Counted from the stretch's first letter, positions 18,650 through 37,085 are shown. The stretch is 64,000 bases of DNA from Chondrilla cf. caribensis (GCA_964020155.1 OZ026557.1:5042466-5106465); one strand, 5' to 3'. Notes: a model not told the origin generated them from the letters alone. Program-made: numbers and translations.

Positions 18650-21054
18650 TGCATGCACTCTCAGGTGTACCATGATGTCCACAGGAAGACCAGTCAGGAG
18701 GGAACTCTGCCAACTACGATGTTGAGCTGTATCACCATAGTGACGCTCACCGTGATATCCTGAGGGCGGGGAAGGGTGTGATGAATACCAGTAGTGACAG
18801 GGAAGGGTCAGCCAAGCACTCAGCAGAGGTCCAGGAAGTCTGTGTGAAGCTGAAGTGGTCCAATCCAAAACAGAATGTTGGATTGGGTGTGTTCTTTGTT
18901 GGCCATCGTCGTGGCTGGGAGGCCAGTGCTTTGTGATCGCGTGTTTGTTTATTTGTTTAGAAATGATGGGATGTTCCAGTGCCTTTCGCGTTACACCAGC
19001 CCAGGTGAGGCAGTGGAGCAATAATTGAAGGGTTTTCCTCATTCATCTGGTCCCTTCTGCCCAGGTGACCAGCCGCCCAACAGTCTGTTTGATCAACTTT
19101 GTCTTGTCTGGCAAGGCTGTGATGCTGGAGCAGCCGAGGAGGTCTGGTGTGGGGAAGTTGATCTCCCACATGCTGATCAGTCACAAGGGGGCCATATTCC
19201 TACACAGCATTCCCCAGGGGAAATCCCCTCTGGAAGACCCTCCCTCGATGACTGAGGGGTGTGGTGGAAGAGTCACAGACTACAGAATTTCAGTAAGTCT
19301 GTGGTCGTTGCCCATCCACACCCCTCCTGGGTGGGTATGCTCATGGTCTCCAAAGTGCATTGTTCAATTTCTTTAAGGATTTTGTGGATTTGATGTCTTC
19401 CAACAACCTGGTCCATCATTGTGTTCAGCGAACTAAAATGCCCATCCCCACCCCCCTGGAACAAGGTTTGTAACATCACTCTTGAGGTCTCATTCTCTAC
19501 GAGTGTTCTCCGCCCACCACAGCCATGTCGCAGCTGGAGAGGCAGACTAGGATATGGCCTGTTGTCTTCTCTGATTCTCTGCTCTACAGTATGCAGCAGG
19601 TAACACCCACCAGACACACCCACCAGACACACACCCCAGACACACCCATTGATATCACCACTGGACACACCCACTAGTCACACCCACCAGACACACCCAT
19701 TGATATCACCACTGGACACACCCACCAGGCATGCTAACGTCACTTTCAAACACATCCACTAGTCACACCCACTGGACACACCCATTGGGTACACCCATTA
19801 GACACACCCACTGGACGAACCCCTCTTGCTATGTTATATGCATGTTGATAACCTCTGTACTCTAGGACCTCGATCCTCTGTTGAGATGTATCACAGAGGC
19901 TGCTATCAGTGACGAAGATTATGACAAGTGTCGGCAGGTGCGTGGTGCGTGGTGTGTGGTGTGTGGTGTGTGTTGTGTGTTGTGTGGCGTGTGGCAGTGT
20001 TCACCAGTGCATATTCTTCTACCACATGTGGTACAGATAATAGTTGATCTTCAGAATCGTGAGATGTCTAATGAAGCACTTCCTCTTCCACAAGCTGGAT
20101 CAAGAGCAAAGGGAGCAAAAAGGTGTATGTGTGTGGAGTGGGTGTGGAATGGGTTTGGCCTGTGTGTATGTGTGTGGAGTGGGTTTGGCCTGTGTGTATG
20201 TGTGTGGAGTGGGTGTGGCCTGTGTGTATGTGTGTGGAGTGGGTGTGGAGTGGGTTTGGCCTGTGTGTATGTGTGTGGAGTGGGTGTGGCCTGTGTGTAT
20301 GTGTGTGGAGTGGGTGTGGAGTGGGTTTGGCCTGTTGGTGTGGCCTGGGTGTGTGTGTACACAATTGCTTGAAGATTCAATTAAGCTATTATTATGGATT
20401 TGATGTTGGTTCCCGTAGAGATGAGCAATATCACCAACTGTGGGTGGAGTTAGAAGAGCTTCTCTACTCCCACAGAACTAACTCAGAACGCCATTCCAAG
20501 GTGATCGCACTGTGTCTGGCTGCGCTAACTGGCCTACCGTGTTTGCTCTGCGTGACGATATCGATGTGTTTCAGTTGCTAGATATCGTTCAAGTGGTGTC
20601 AAAGGAGTCTCCTAGCAACCGCCTCCCCCGTAAACAGCCCAATCATGGACCAGAACTGGAGCCCATGGAAACGGACTCTCATCAAAAGTGAGTACGAGAA
20701 TTGTCTATCAGTTGGTGCAAGGGACTACTGATCCGAATATTGATGTCTGTCCTGTGATGGATGTGTGCAGAGCTGAAGATGATAGACGAAATGGTAGTGA
20801 CAGACATCAAGGTTTGAAACCCAGTGTCCAATCAGAAGAGAAGTCTCGGTCGGTCACGTTCACACCAGGTGAGCTTCCACTCCACACTGCCACACCAAGC
20901 CATGGATATTGTACATGTTCTTGTTCCCATTCCCGTTTTAGCTAACAAAACGGAAACCTTACTGTCACTTTGGACTAATACAGCAAAAAAGAATGCTTCG
21001 GGAAAGCATGTAGAATTTGTTGGAAGAAAGAAATATGGAGAAAAATCTCAATAA
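16996..21054 (+). CDS. INTS13: Integrator complex subunit 13 (Asunder)
   Basis: 16 exons: 16996-17199, 17349-17641, 17777-17863, 18003-18096, 18173-18295, 18685-18886, 18961-19004, 19065-19292, 19378-19465, 19523-19599, 19866-19937, 20037-20122, 20419-20500, 20575-20687, 20771-20868, 20942-21054 (667 residues). INTS13 is part of the INTS10/13/14 module of Integrator, which processes snRNA 3' ends and attenuates transcription; Asunder also localises dynein. Signatures: SVWTCCIEGISEYSR, VCIVSANNGECSAVNTW, SANYDVELYHHSDAHRDIL, SRPTVCLINFVLSGKA, LEQPRRSG, ISHMLISHKGAIFLH, LEDPPSMTEGCGGRVTDYR, QTRIWPVVFSDS, KGAKRDEQYHQLWVELEELL and the C-terminal LLSLWTNTAKKNASGKHVEF. This last region is the conserved cleavage-module-binding peptide in family members. 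Exons 6 and 7 meet at an assumed GTGTGT donor chosen by homology. Confidence 0.95.
18357..18646 (+). repeat. (AC)n array, INTS13 intron 5
   Basis: 290 bp of CA with GC and TGCA interruptions. It is on the sense strand of INTS13, one of only two intronic arrays in this orientation, and lies nearer the acceptor. Confidence 0.96.
19600..19825 (+). repeat. Degenerate CACACCCA-type minisatellite, INTS13 intron 10
   Basis: Decayed copies of ACACACCCACYAGACACACC, some with an inserted TTGATATCACCACTGG block. Confidence 0.75.
20127..20345 (+). repeat. 30-bp minisatellite, INTS13 intron 12
   Basis: Copies of GTGTGTGGAGTGGGTGTGG joined by CCTGTGTGTAT, starting a few bases after the donor at 20123. 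Open in all forward frames because the unit is a multiple of three, but not coding. Confidence 0.9.
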
Positions 21055-21192
21055 AAAGACTAACTTATAATTCATGTCATTTGATTATTATAATTTTCAG
21101 CAATAGTCTTTTAATTATTATCAATATTAAAATCTATTGCAAATGAACAAAATTACTGAATTAAAATAGTCAATATTTCTAAACTGACCACT

Positions 21193-21241
<49 letters not shown>
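21193..21241. repeat. (AC)n array between convergent 3' ends
   Basis: AC tract followed by (AGGC)n, in the 277 bp between the INTS13 and CEP104 stop codons. Confidence 0.95.
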
Positions 21242-21243
<2 letters not shown>

Positions 21244-21331
21244 CAGGCAGGCAGGCAAAATCAGTGAACAGAGCATTGGTTCTGTGATCTAAAATATCTG
21301 TAGAAGTCATCAGTGGCATGCCCCCTCTTGC

Positions 21332-27346
<6,015 letters not shown>

Positions 27347-27502
27347 AATCTCGCTCTTCCTAGGAATCTCATTCGCCGATTTAACCTTCGATGAGTTCTT
27401 CGTGCTGAATACAAGTCGTCAGTGCTGTAGTACCTCGCGAGCATCAGTGGATCGTCAACACACATAAACGCCCACTAATCAACTAAGCGCCCAAACGCGT
27501 GT

Positions 27503-28852
27503 TCATACATTGAAAATATCTGTACTTTCTAGCTTGAATGACCGGACAATATCCTCGAAAATCTTCTTGTGTTCTTCACCCAAAGCATTGTTCTGCCCAT
27601 TACTGGTGTCTACACTGAAGTTTGAGACACAAGTGGATGATATCTACATACAGATCTAGTGATATGAATATTACTAAGGTATATGATACGTGCACATGCA
27701 TACTGGTGAGAATTGATACAGCACACAAACCACATGTAGGCACACCAACAGAAAACCAACTATATATAAAAGATTGAGTATGAAAGTTCATGTCCACTTC
27801 TATGTAAGTGCAAGACACAAATGCTCATTAGGCGGACAGTCAACACTGCAATGAGATTTTACCAGATGTACATACGTGTGTTCAGAGCTTCCACACACCT
27901 TCTGTCTGCTGGTAAGTTGTATGTTATAACAATGTCCGTCTGGTACTGAGGAAGCCGTAACAACCCCAGGTACATCTCCACTGACTTCCTTGCAGAATCC
28001 TTCAAAGAATGATATATGTACAAGGTGGGGTATTGTGGGGTGTGGAGGTGTGGTGGGTGGAGGTGTGGCATGTAGAGGTGTTGTATGTGGTGTTTGGTGT
28101 GTGGTGTGTGGTGCGCTGTGTGTGGAAGTGCAGAGGTGAAAGAACTCACTGGTTCATGAAACTTAGATACTTGCTGTGTTCCATGTAGTATCCAGACAGA
28201 GGAGCAACTGTATGACAATAGAAAGATCACTTCACTAACAGAGATCTTACAGCTAGCTCCCATGATACTGTAGTAACACATGTACATTTGTACAAAACAG
28301 TCCCTATCTCTTCGATAATTGGATGACCACTCATGACAAATTGCCAATAGCCCCTCATGCAGCCTCTCAACGAGTGAGTGGGTCGAGTAGTGAACTATTT
28401 CGTGAGAGTTGATAGAATATGATCTAGTTATCTGGCATGCTTCGCTGCTCACTCTTTAATGCTGAGAGATTCCGGACTCAGTTCACTGACCGACACCACC
28501 TCTGCTGAGAGTGCAGAGTCGTTGGCTTCTGCTATGTCTTCAAAGTGGTAACTAAACCGATTAAAAAGTAAGTGCAAATAAACATGGGTATTTTTATATA
28601 GGATTGAAGGCATTACTAGTTTCTAACAGCCGTTCATCTATAGTACAACCTTGGAGCGTCTTTGTCTGCAATCTGTCCTTGGTATTCTAGGATATCAATG
28701 ATTAAGCTATCCTCTGTCATTTCGTGAACAAACACTTCTTGGTTGTCCGGTATGTCTCTAATGCCACTAACATCTTTAAAACACGGAGGAATGCGACAAG
28801 TGAACGCACCTCCGAATAAACGTTTGTCATCATTGTTTAAAGAGGCGGCCAT
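27503..28852 (-). CDS. RANGRF: Ran guanine nucleotide release factor (MOG1)
   Basis: Exons 28852-28650, 28551-28453, 28207-28150, 27999-27876 and 27609-27503 (196 residues; human 186). MOG1 binds Ran and releases its nucleotide, and in vertebrates also traffics the cardiac sodium channel. Signatures: RLFGGAFTC at the N-terminus, DVSGIRDIPDNQEVFVHEMT, SLIIDILEYQ, YHFEDIAEAND, CSSVWILHGTQQVSKF, the hallmark LGLLRLPQYQTDIVITYN, and a C-terminal helix EEHKKIFEDIVRSFKL. The last junction (ACA-C|GTATGT to TGTAG|AC) was chosen because it keeps the frame; without it the gene would end at a stop just after the donor. The start codon lies 25 bp from the divergent UPF0561 gene. Confidence 0.93.
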
Positions 28853-28877
28853 TTTCGTACAGGGGATTTCCCTTAAA
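28853..28877. promoter_or_regulatory. 25-bp gap between divergent start codons
   Basis: RANGRF (ATG 28852-28850) and the UPF0561 gene (ATG 28878) face away from each other across 25 bp. Both 5' UTRs must therefore overlap the partner's coding region or be trans-spliced or extremely short. Confidence 0.7.
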
Positions 28878-29336
28878 ATGGCTACCGCAGGTCAATATCG
28901 TTTGGATAAAAAACATGGATTTTTTAAAGAAATCACGCGAAATCAAGAGGATAGGAAAACTTATCACGAGAAACGAGAAAGAGAGATCAAAGAAATGAAA
29001 AATAAAGTTGAAAATGACATGAGAAAGGAAAAAACATCTATGGAAAAACAAACGAAGAATGTAAAACGTAAACCGGACAAAGTCCTTTATATTCCGCCGA
29101 GTCAGAGGACTAAGGATAAAAAGACGTACAAAAATATGTCACAAGAAGTAGACAAGCGGTCATTCATCTACCAAGTTGAAGTATCACCAGGGAAGATAGC
29201 CGAGATCAAGGTGACCCCGGGTACCTGCGTGGCCCAGGCTGTGGACCAGCTGTGCGAGGAACGGGACGTGGAAGAGGACATCAAGTGGGCTATCCGACAA
29301 GACCTCAGGAGCAAGATGGACGAGTACAATTTCTGA
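28878..29336 (+). CDS. UPF0561 family protein (C2orf68-like)
   Basis: Single exon, 152 residues. It resembles the metazoan UPF0561/C2orf68 family, whose function is unknown: N-terminal DKKHGFFKEITRNQEDR (human HGFLHHIRRNQ), a lysine/glutamate-rich helix, RKPDKVLYIPPSQR, then a small C-terminal domain FIYQVEVSPGKIAEIKV ending in acidic helices. The frame is open upstream to 28743, but that stretch is the antisense of RANGRF exon 1, and the ATG at 28878 matches the family start. It converges with COPB2 across about 400 bp of 3' UTR. Confidence 0.8.
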   Translation: MATAGQYRLDKKHGFFKEITRNQEDRKTYHEKREREIKEMKNKVENDMRKEKTSMEKQTKNVKRKPDKVLYIPPSQRTKDKKTYKNMSQEVDKRSFIYQVEVSPGKIAEIKVTPGTCVAQAVDQLCEERDVEEDIKWAIRQDLRSKMDEYNF

Positions 29337-29743
29337 TCACTATTTTACACTGCAAACGAAGTGAAACAGCTCCAGTACGGCACACACGCGAAGTCCTCCA
29401 CTGCCATCAATGATTGATTGCATCTACCTCGATTGCAAGAACGATTTTGTATGCATAGCTACACCCAGCATTCATTTTCCTGGGTGTTAGGAAATGCATA
29501 CCGAGTTGGTGTGTATGTCTGAAGTGCACATGTATAATATTATGTAATGCAATGAACCAATTTTTTTAGCAATATATCATTTGTATTGTTTCGATTTCTG
29601 TTTACACTGTATAAATAGCATATTATGACTGTATTATACTTGTGTGTATGTTTTGTAATAATTAATGTTACAATCATTTGGAAAAAAGATGGAAATTGGT
29701 TTTATGAAACTTAATGTTATAATAAGGGGATGTATTGCTAGTG
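29337..29743. other. Intergenic, convergent 3' UTRs
   Basis: AT-rich, with no ORF, array or element recognised. Confidence 0.5.
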
Positions 29744-30138
29744 TTAATCTTCTACGAGATCATCTTCAAGGTCAATGTCCTAAGAGAAAAACATAGAAGT
29801 ATTCAAGGATATACAATGATATACAAAGTTATACTGAATAGCATGTAGTATTTCACAGCCTAGAAATATTGAAATGACATCACTACTCATCACCAACCAC
29901 ACTTATAAGCCAATAGCACTTGCCATGTTCAAAACAACCACAACTCACATCGTTGAACCCTTCAACATCATCGTCAATTTGAACATCATCGAAATCCAAC
30001 AAGTCCTAAAAGACAAGATACAATGAAAGGCTCACTTGTACACAACCAACAGAGGAGTCTGTCCAGCAGTCTGTAGATATAATCTACAAGAACACACACA
30101 CACAGACACACACACACACATACACACACACACACACA

Positions 30139-30212
<74 letters not shown>

Positions 30213-30369
30213 ACATCATCAGTAGCCTGTTCCTGCTGTTGGGTGACTTCCTGTGTTTGGTCCAGCTTCAGGTCATCCATGTCCATCCCATTGAGCATCT
30301 CTAGCAGTGTCTGTTCTGGTTTGTCCTGAGAGGGAGGGTGAAGAGCGGAGCTCTCAAATCAAAGCAACT

Positions 30370-30413
<44 letters not shown>

Positions 30414-31845
30414 AGGTCCCATGCACCAGTATTACATACCTTGGAAGTGAGGTAGAGATTTGCAGGCTTCAGTTCAGACAGATTTGCTCTAGCATACTGA
30501 GGAAAGACGGGATCAAATAAGTCACAAAATATGCTCAAATGAGAACTATCAAGGAATATTGGTAATTGATATGGCAGACTATTGCAGCCTACAACAGCTG
30601 TGGTGCAGAGCTTTCGGGATTCCTCAGCTGAGAGACACGCGTATTGGGACCACAAACTGACTGCATACCTTCTCTGCTTGCAGTGTTAGCTTGAAGTCTT
30701 GAAACAAGTTCTCATAATTCTCAGGATCAGCCAAAGCATCAGCAATCTTCTGATTAGTCTTTGATACTTCTTCCTTCCACATTCCAACCACTCTGTGTAC
30801 GGGGGGGGGGTTGAGTGTGTGCGCGTGTGTGTGTGTGCATGCATGGAGTTCTAGGTACACGTGTTCACCTGTTCACTTGACTTGGGAGATAAGTTCTTGC
30901 AAAGAACGCAGCCTCTGGTAGGCGTCCAGTGGACAGCAGGACCTCCAGACACTCCTCGAGGTGGCCTGACAGAAGGAGACAGCTGAAGGCAATGTTAGTT
31001 TCTCCTTTCTTTTTGGCTTCTTCGGCTAGTCTTTCCATCATAACGGCATCACCGGCAGAGGTTGCCAGTAGCAACAGAGCTCCAAAATCATTGGCTTTAT
31101 ACAGACACTCTTTAGCCAGGCCAAACTCAAACTTAGCCAGCGCAAGGTCACCCAGCAGTTTCCACTTCTCCTCACTCTGTGGACAAGAGGTGGCAAGAAG
31201 TGATCAGTAAACAAAAACATTTTGACAAGAACAACAAAAACAACAACAAAAACATACGTACATAACTGAATGGCACCCTTTAGCTTACATTAGTCTCTTG
31301 GGCAATTTGATAGGCAACACGAAGCTCCTTCAACTGAATTGCCAAGTCAAACCTAAACAAAAGTATGTCATTGGTGAGGAAAACTGTCAATGGCCTCCAA
31401 AAACCATCAATCAATCCCAAAAACCATCAATGTACCCCAAAACCCATCCATCTATCCTAACATCCATCCCAGCACCCGACAACACACCTGTGATCGGGAT
31501 CAGTGGACACAGCCAGAGCTTGCTTCTTGAACCCTTGCTTCTCGAGGAAGTGTGCCACTCTGGCCCGCTGGTCGTTGGGGATCCGGGGGAGGATCTGGTC
31601 CGCCACCTCAAAATCTTGACGCATGATGGCTGTCTGATATTCCAACACAGACACCTGAAGGGAAAACCCCACCACAGAGAGTTCCCTGTCACCTAGATAC
31701 AGTCTGTTGTGAGCTGGGATGTATCCAAGAAGGTACATCGGCCTACAGAACAGACAGCAAATGATGAGCAAAGAGTAGACTACAGACAACTACCTGTATG
31801 TGCATTAAGTGTGCACACATGTCGACCCTCACTGTACATGCACAT

Positions 31846-31901
<56 letters not shown>

Positions 31902-32117
31902 CTGTCTCACCTGTCGAGGTGTGATATGGTGACTATCTCCCCTCCCACATAGTAGTTGAGTCTGTTCAGGTTGTTGGTGTAAATGAAGCAGTCCCCGATC
32001 CAGCAACCAGCTCGCACACTCTCCTCCACTTCACCCATCACCTACATATACATTACTACAGGCATCACGACTTAGCAGAAAACACATGTAAGTGTACATA
32101 AGTCACTAAATGGTGCG

Positions 32118-32160
<43 letters not shown>

Positions 32161-35100
32161 CACCATGTACACACTCTTCATCAACCTACATCAAAGGCAC
32201 TCTCAATGCCGTCTTCATCTACTCCTTCATTGGTTGCTAGGCAATGCTGGGCTTCTTCGGCATTATACTTTAATATAAAATAAGATTCTTCTGTTACTAC
32301 AGCAAAGAGACCACTGTCTGCCCAAAACACCTGAAAGTTTCACAAGAAAATGACAATTCACACTGCTGTGGGGATCAACTACACACACCATTCATGAGAT
32401 ACTCGTCTTACCAATTTTGGAGAAATTTCAATTCTTCTAATTAATTCTAGAGTTTCCCAATCATAAAATGACAGGCGATTTGAGGATCTGATCCCTAACA
32501 AAGTCCCTCCAAAAATACCTACAAATCGCAAAAAAACATCAAGTCATGTGATCGTCACACGATGGTGGGACATATCACCATCAAGTCACATGATTATCAC
32601 ATGATGGTGAATATATTGCTGTCCGTGAGCCAGGAGCACTGATCTACATCATTGATGCAGACTCCACCCATACATTCTCACAGACTACAAATCCTCACAC
32701 ATTCACCAGCACACCTACCTTCAGCACCAATGTCCGGCTTGAACGACTTGATTTCTTTGAAATTCTTGAATATCTTCACAGTGGAGCCATTTTCCCTAAC
32801 GGCATACTCGTTGCCCTCACCCGCCCAGACAAACTCTTGTCCGTTGCCAAAGCTCTTGTTCCTGAGGGCCATGGCCGTGTAGATTATGTACTCACCGTCA
32901 CCGCACACCACCACAAATCTGAGGGGAAGGTCAACATGTTACCATAGCAACATTGTTCCTCCTCCATCTACCAACTCACCGTCCGTTAGGACTATGGGAT
33001 ATTGTGTTGGGGAACACCTCACAACTTCCCATGTCTTTGATGGCCAATGGTAGTCTCTCCCCGTCTTTAACTTCAGCATCTCCCAACCCCTTGAGGTTGG
33101 CCTGCTGGATCTCACTGTGTTTGGACCAAATGATCTTCCCGCTGTTGTCCATGCTCATGGCAGGCTCCTCTCGGCCCAGCTGTAGCCATACAAGGACAGG
33201 AAGTAGGTCAGAACAGGAAGAATACACATATAGGAAGTACACATATACAGGAAGTGTGCAAGCTAATAAAGTGGACCAGTACAAAATGTATTCCGATTCA
33301 GAAAGTACAGTACTTATCAAGATTACAGCCTGCTACTGGACACATTCAATGAAACATGTTAAATAGTTAAAGGAACGTCCTGTACCTTGATAACAACAGA
33401 GCCCTCATCGTAACCAATGGCAACATCATTGATTCCTCTCATGGTGGCAAAGCACCACACTCGTTCCATCCCATAATTGAGGCTAGACTCCAGTCGATAC
33501 GTGCTCGAGTGCCAGAGACGCACAGTACCTGAAGGGATACACTACATGTCAAACAACTGTTACAGTGAGATCTCCAACACACAGAATACCGTCTTCCGAT
33601 CCTGTCATTATTATCGGCAGCTCGGGGTGGAAGGCAGTGGCCACGACATTGTGGGCGTGACCCTCCAGCGTCTGAACACACGCCTTGTTCTGATAGTCCC
33701 ATACTTTGGCCACTCTACAGGACAAAGAGTCTCAATGAGTGCAGTGGTGTGTGTGTGTGTAGTGTGTTCACACACGCATGCAAAAACACGTACAGTATGT
33801 ACTTCAGTACACCGAAACAATAACATTATTACAGCAGATGAGTGATGAGTACAGCACTGCATATCCAATTCCCATGACACTGAAGTCCATCACTGACTGT
33901 AGCATGACATAATATACACAGTAAATAATTGTTGCCTGCTGCAATTTGTTTTCCCAAAATATGTCAGACTAAGGAGTTTCGGTCGATCCGCTGGATATAC
34001 CGTAGGGTGGGAAATTTCTGCGAGGTTTTATTTTCACGTTATTCGCGATTGATCAAAAATCGCAAAAATTTTGCCACGCGAAAATTCATTAAGACTGTTC
34101 CCAACCCTGATAGTTGCAGTGAAAACACGAAATAAAACCGTGAAAATTGCATTTCGGGCAAAAACGCGAAATTTTCTTCTGCAAAAATTTCCCGCTCTAC
34201 AGTACATTTTGATTGAAGTTATATTGGTAGTGGGAAATTGTGGCAGATAAACAGGTTTAGCAGCTACAGCAGTGGTTGATTGACAAGAATACACTGAAAA
34301 CAAAATATTTTATGAACATTTATACTCATGTACATACAGGAGTGTGTACATGAGTGTGTACATGAGTGTGCATGAGTGTGCATGAGTGTGTACATGAGTG
34401 TGTACATGAGTGTGTACATGAGTGTGTACATGAACGTTTACATGTGTACATGAGTGAATATGTCGTGATAAGTAAACATACCTGTCATCAGCTCCTGATA
34501 CCAAATAAGGCTTGTCTCCGCCTTGAAAATATCCAATACAGTTGACCCCCTTTTCGTGTCCCTCCAGAGTGAAGTTGGGATGCTGGGACCCCAGGTGCCA
34601 CACCTTGATGGTGCGGTCGAGAGAAGCACTTGCAAACTGATTGTTGTCCTTTGGGTTGAGGGCGATCATCATCACGTAGTGGGTGTGGCCCTCAAACACT
34701 TGAACACAATCCCACTTTTTTTCCCAGTCCCATAATTTGATGAGCATGTCATCTGAAAGAAACAAAGGAATGGTTAACCAGGGTGGAGGGCGTGCAGACA
34801 CTGCACTCTACGAAGAAGGTGTTTTGGATGCAAAAATGTGTGCATGTTTGTAAAGGACAAATTAAAAGAATAAAGCAAGGTAACAAGTACAAAAGTTGGG
34901 TAAATCGGGAAAAGCTTGAATAAAAAAGGGAAAATCCAGATAACACGGACAACCCCTATTAGGAGGTGTAGACTAAACCAGGAATGATTCCCTACACCAG
35001 CACACACAAGGCAGAGTGCAGAGTGCAGGGTGCAGAGTGCCACTGGTCTCACCAGAGGAGGTCAGGATGTAGGGCTGCGACGGGTGGACAATGATACATC

Positions 35101-37012
35101 TGATGTAGTCGGCATGTGCTTCAAAGGCAGTCAGCTTCTCCAGGGTGTTGTAGTTGAACACACGAACATGCATGTCGTCCTATGTGAGGATTGGAGGTGG
35201 AAGGGGGTTACATCATGATAAGATATCAGAGGTGCACCTCAACTCAGTATATCAGAGGTGTACCTCAACTCAGTATATCAGAGGTGTACCTCAACTCAGT
35301 ATATCAGAGGTGTACCTCAACTCAGTATATCAGAGGTGTACCTCAACTCAGTATATCAGAGGTGTACCTCAACTCAGTATATCAGAGGTGTACCTCAACT
35401 CAGTATATCAGAGGTGTACCTCAACTCAGTATATCAGAGGTGCACCTCAACTCAGTATATCAGAGGTGTACCTCAACTCAGTATATCAGAGGTGCACCTC
35501 AACTCAGTATATCAGAGATGCACCTCAACTTAGTATATCAGAGATGCACCTCAACTCAGTATATCAGAGGTGTACCTGAACTCAGTATATCCCTAAACAC
35601 CCCATACAGTGGAGACTCGTAAAGACAAACTATAATGAACCCACCAAACCCATTCTTGCTATCAGATATGCTTCTTATCAGGATTTGCTCACACTATGCA
35701 TACTGCTACAGTGAACCAAATGGTGCTCAAAACTAGCCGTGCTACACATTGGTTTGTCCAGAGGAGTTTCTACAGTGCTAGTATGGGGGACTATGGTATA
35801 GGGGGACTATGGTATAGGGGGACTATGGTATAGGGGGTCTGTGGTATAGGGGGTCTGTGGTATAGGGGGTCTGTGGTATAGGGGGACTATGGTATAGGGG
35901 GACTATGGTATAGGGGGACTATGGTATAGGGGGACTATGGTATAGGGGGTCTGTGGTATAGGGGGACTATGGTATAGGGGGACTATGGTATAGGGGGTCT
36001 GTGGTATAGGGGGACTATGGTATAGGGGGACTATGGTATAGGGGGACTATGGTATAGGGGGTCTGCAGTATAGGGGGTCTGTGGTATAGGGGGTCTGTGG
36101 TATAGGGGGACTATGGTATAGGGGGACTATGGTATAGGGGGACTATGGTATAGGGGGTCTGCAGTATAGGGGGTCTGTGGTATAGGGGGTCTGTGGTATA
36201 GGGGGTCTATGGTATAGGGGGTCTGTGGTATGGGGGGTCTATGGTATAGGGGGTCTGTAGTATAGGGGGTCTGTAGTATAGGGGGTCTGTGGTATAGGGG
36301 GTCTGTGGTATAGGGGGACTATGGTATAGGGGGTCTGCAGTATAGGGGGTCTGTGGTATAGGGGGTCTGTGGTATAGGGGGTCTGTGGTATATCCAGATG
36401 ATCATCACTAGGAATCCGTTTAGCCTGGAGGATACTCACTGGGGACCTCACCACCCCTCTCCAGTGCACGTACCACCACCGATTATCACCACAGCACACA
36501 CTGGTCTAACAACTCGTGTTCTGCTCAGGTACACTCACCGATCCAGTGACAACCCAGCTTTTCCTCACCACGAACCTAGCAGCTCTCACTGGTACTTCTG
36601 TTACCTCGAAGGACTTCACGAGTGTCTGTGAAGAACGAGGAGTAGCGCAGTACAGACACGACGTGAACCTCCAGACAGTGGACTCAAAGGTTATCTAGTG
36701 GACTTACCTGGGTGTCATGGTTCCACACGTGTACGTTGCCATTGAAAAGACTAGCCAACATCCAAGGCTCTTTGGGGTGAAGATCCACACACTTAACCCT
36801 GTCGGACCTGGCCGATAGCTTACGCTGCAGTGACAATAGCGAGACAATGGTTCCTAGTCAGCCATTTTTAGTGTCGATACAAAAACATGGTTTCTAAACA
36901 AGAACGTCCTACGATCATACTAATTAACGTCCAGTGGATCAAATATTCTACGTCCTCCGCTATTCCACACAGCCAGTCATTTCGTTACCTTTATATCCAT
37001 TCGGACGGGCAT
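29744..37012 (-). CDS. COPB2: Coatomer subunit beta'
   Basis: 20 exons (5'->3'): 37012-36989, 36824-36708, 36625-36539, 35179-35053, 34752-34482, 33714-33590, 33528-33386, 33179-32980, 32918-32719, 32518-32412, 32330-32190, 32041-31911, 31742-31488, 31352-31289, 31176-30869, 30792-30669, 30496-30440, 30325-30212, 30005-29949, 29779-29744 (895 residues; human 906). COPB2 is the WD40 subunit of COPI that binds dilysine retrieval signals. Signatures: [92 protein letters not shown], the second propeller [21 protein letters not shown]-like [12 protein letters not shown], then the alpha-solenoid ([37 protein letters not shown]) and an acidic C-terminus ending LEDDLVED. Intron 3 holds two large minisatellites. 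Confidence 0.97.
30091..30210. repeat. (AC)n array, COPB2 intron 18
   Basis: TG on the sense strand, beginning at the donor (30211). Confidence 0.95.
30371..30411. repeat. (AC)n array, COPB2 intron 17
   Basis: TG on the sense strand, 28 nt after the donor at 30439. Confidence 0.95.
31848..31900. repeat. (AC)n array, COPB2 intron 12
   Basis: TG on the sense strand, 10 nt after the donor at 31910. Confidence 0.95.
32118..32158. repeat. (AC)n array, COPB2 intron 11
   Basis: TG on the sense strand with a CGCGCG start on +, about 31 nt after the donor at 32189. Confidence 0.95.
34000..34202. mobile_element. TIR-type MITE with TA target-site duplication
   Basis: 203 bp bounded by imperfect inverted repeats, left CCGTAGGGTGGGAAATTTCT and right (reverse complement) CTGTAGAGCGGGAAATTTTT, flanked by TA on both sides (33998-33999 and 34203-34204). 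The interior is rich in GCGAAAATT motifs and has no ORF. Size and TA duplication fit a Tc1/mariner-type non-autonomous element. It sits in COPB2 intron 5. Confidence 0.85.
34336..34455. repeat. 12-bp minisatellite, COPB2 intron 5
   Basis: About nine copies of GTGTACATGAGT. Confidence 0.9.
35222..35590. repeat. 26-bp minisatellite, COPB2 intron 3
   Basis: Fourteen copies of a 26-bp unit with AGAGGTGTACCTCAACTCAG and TATATC. Each contains the palindrome GAGGTGTACCTC or its GAGGTGCACCTC variant. Confidence 0.95.
35786..36390. repeat. 16-bp minisatellite, COPB2 intron 3
   Basis: About 37 copies of GGTATAGGGGGACTAT and GGTATAGGGGGTCTGT, the two variants occurring in runs. Confidence 0.95.
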
Positions 37013-37085
37013 CTTGTCCTAGGTCTGGTCAGATGAGTTGATCCACGTGATGAAAACGCAAACTCTAACGCAAACGGTATCGAAA
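37013..37085. promoter_or_regulatory. Shared divergent COPB2/CENPS promoter
   Basis: 73 bp between divergent start codons. No specific element is recognised. Confidence 0.55.

Noticed and set aside
28743..28877. 45-residue N-terminal extension of the UPF0561 protein
   Set aside because: It is the reverse complement of RANGRF exon 1, which has strong protein homology.
35154..35622. 140-codon repetitive frames ([19 protein letters not shown] type)
   Set aside because: 26-bp minisatellite in COPB2 intron 3; frames interchange and lie opposite the real gene.
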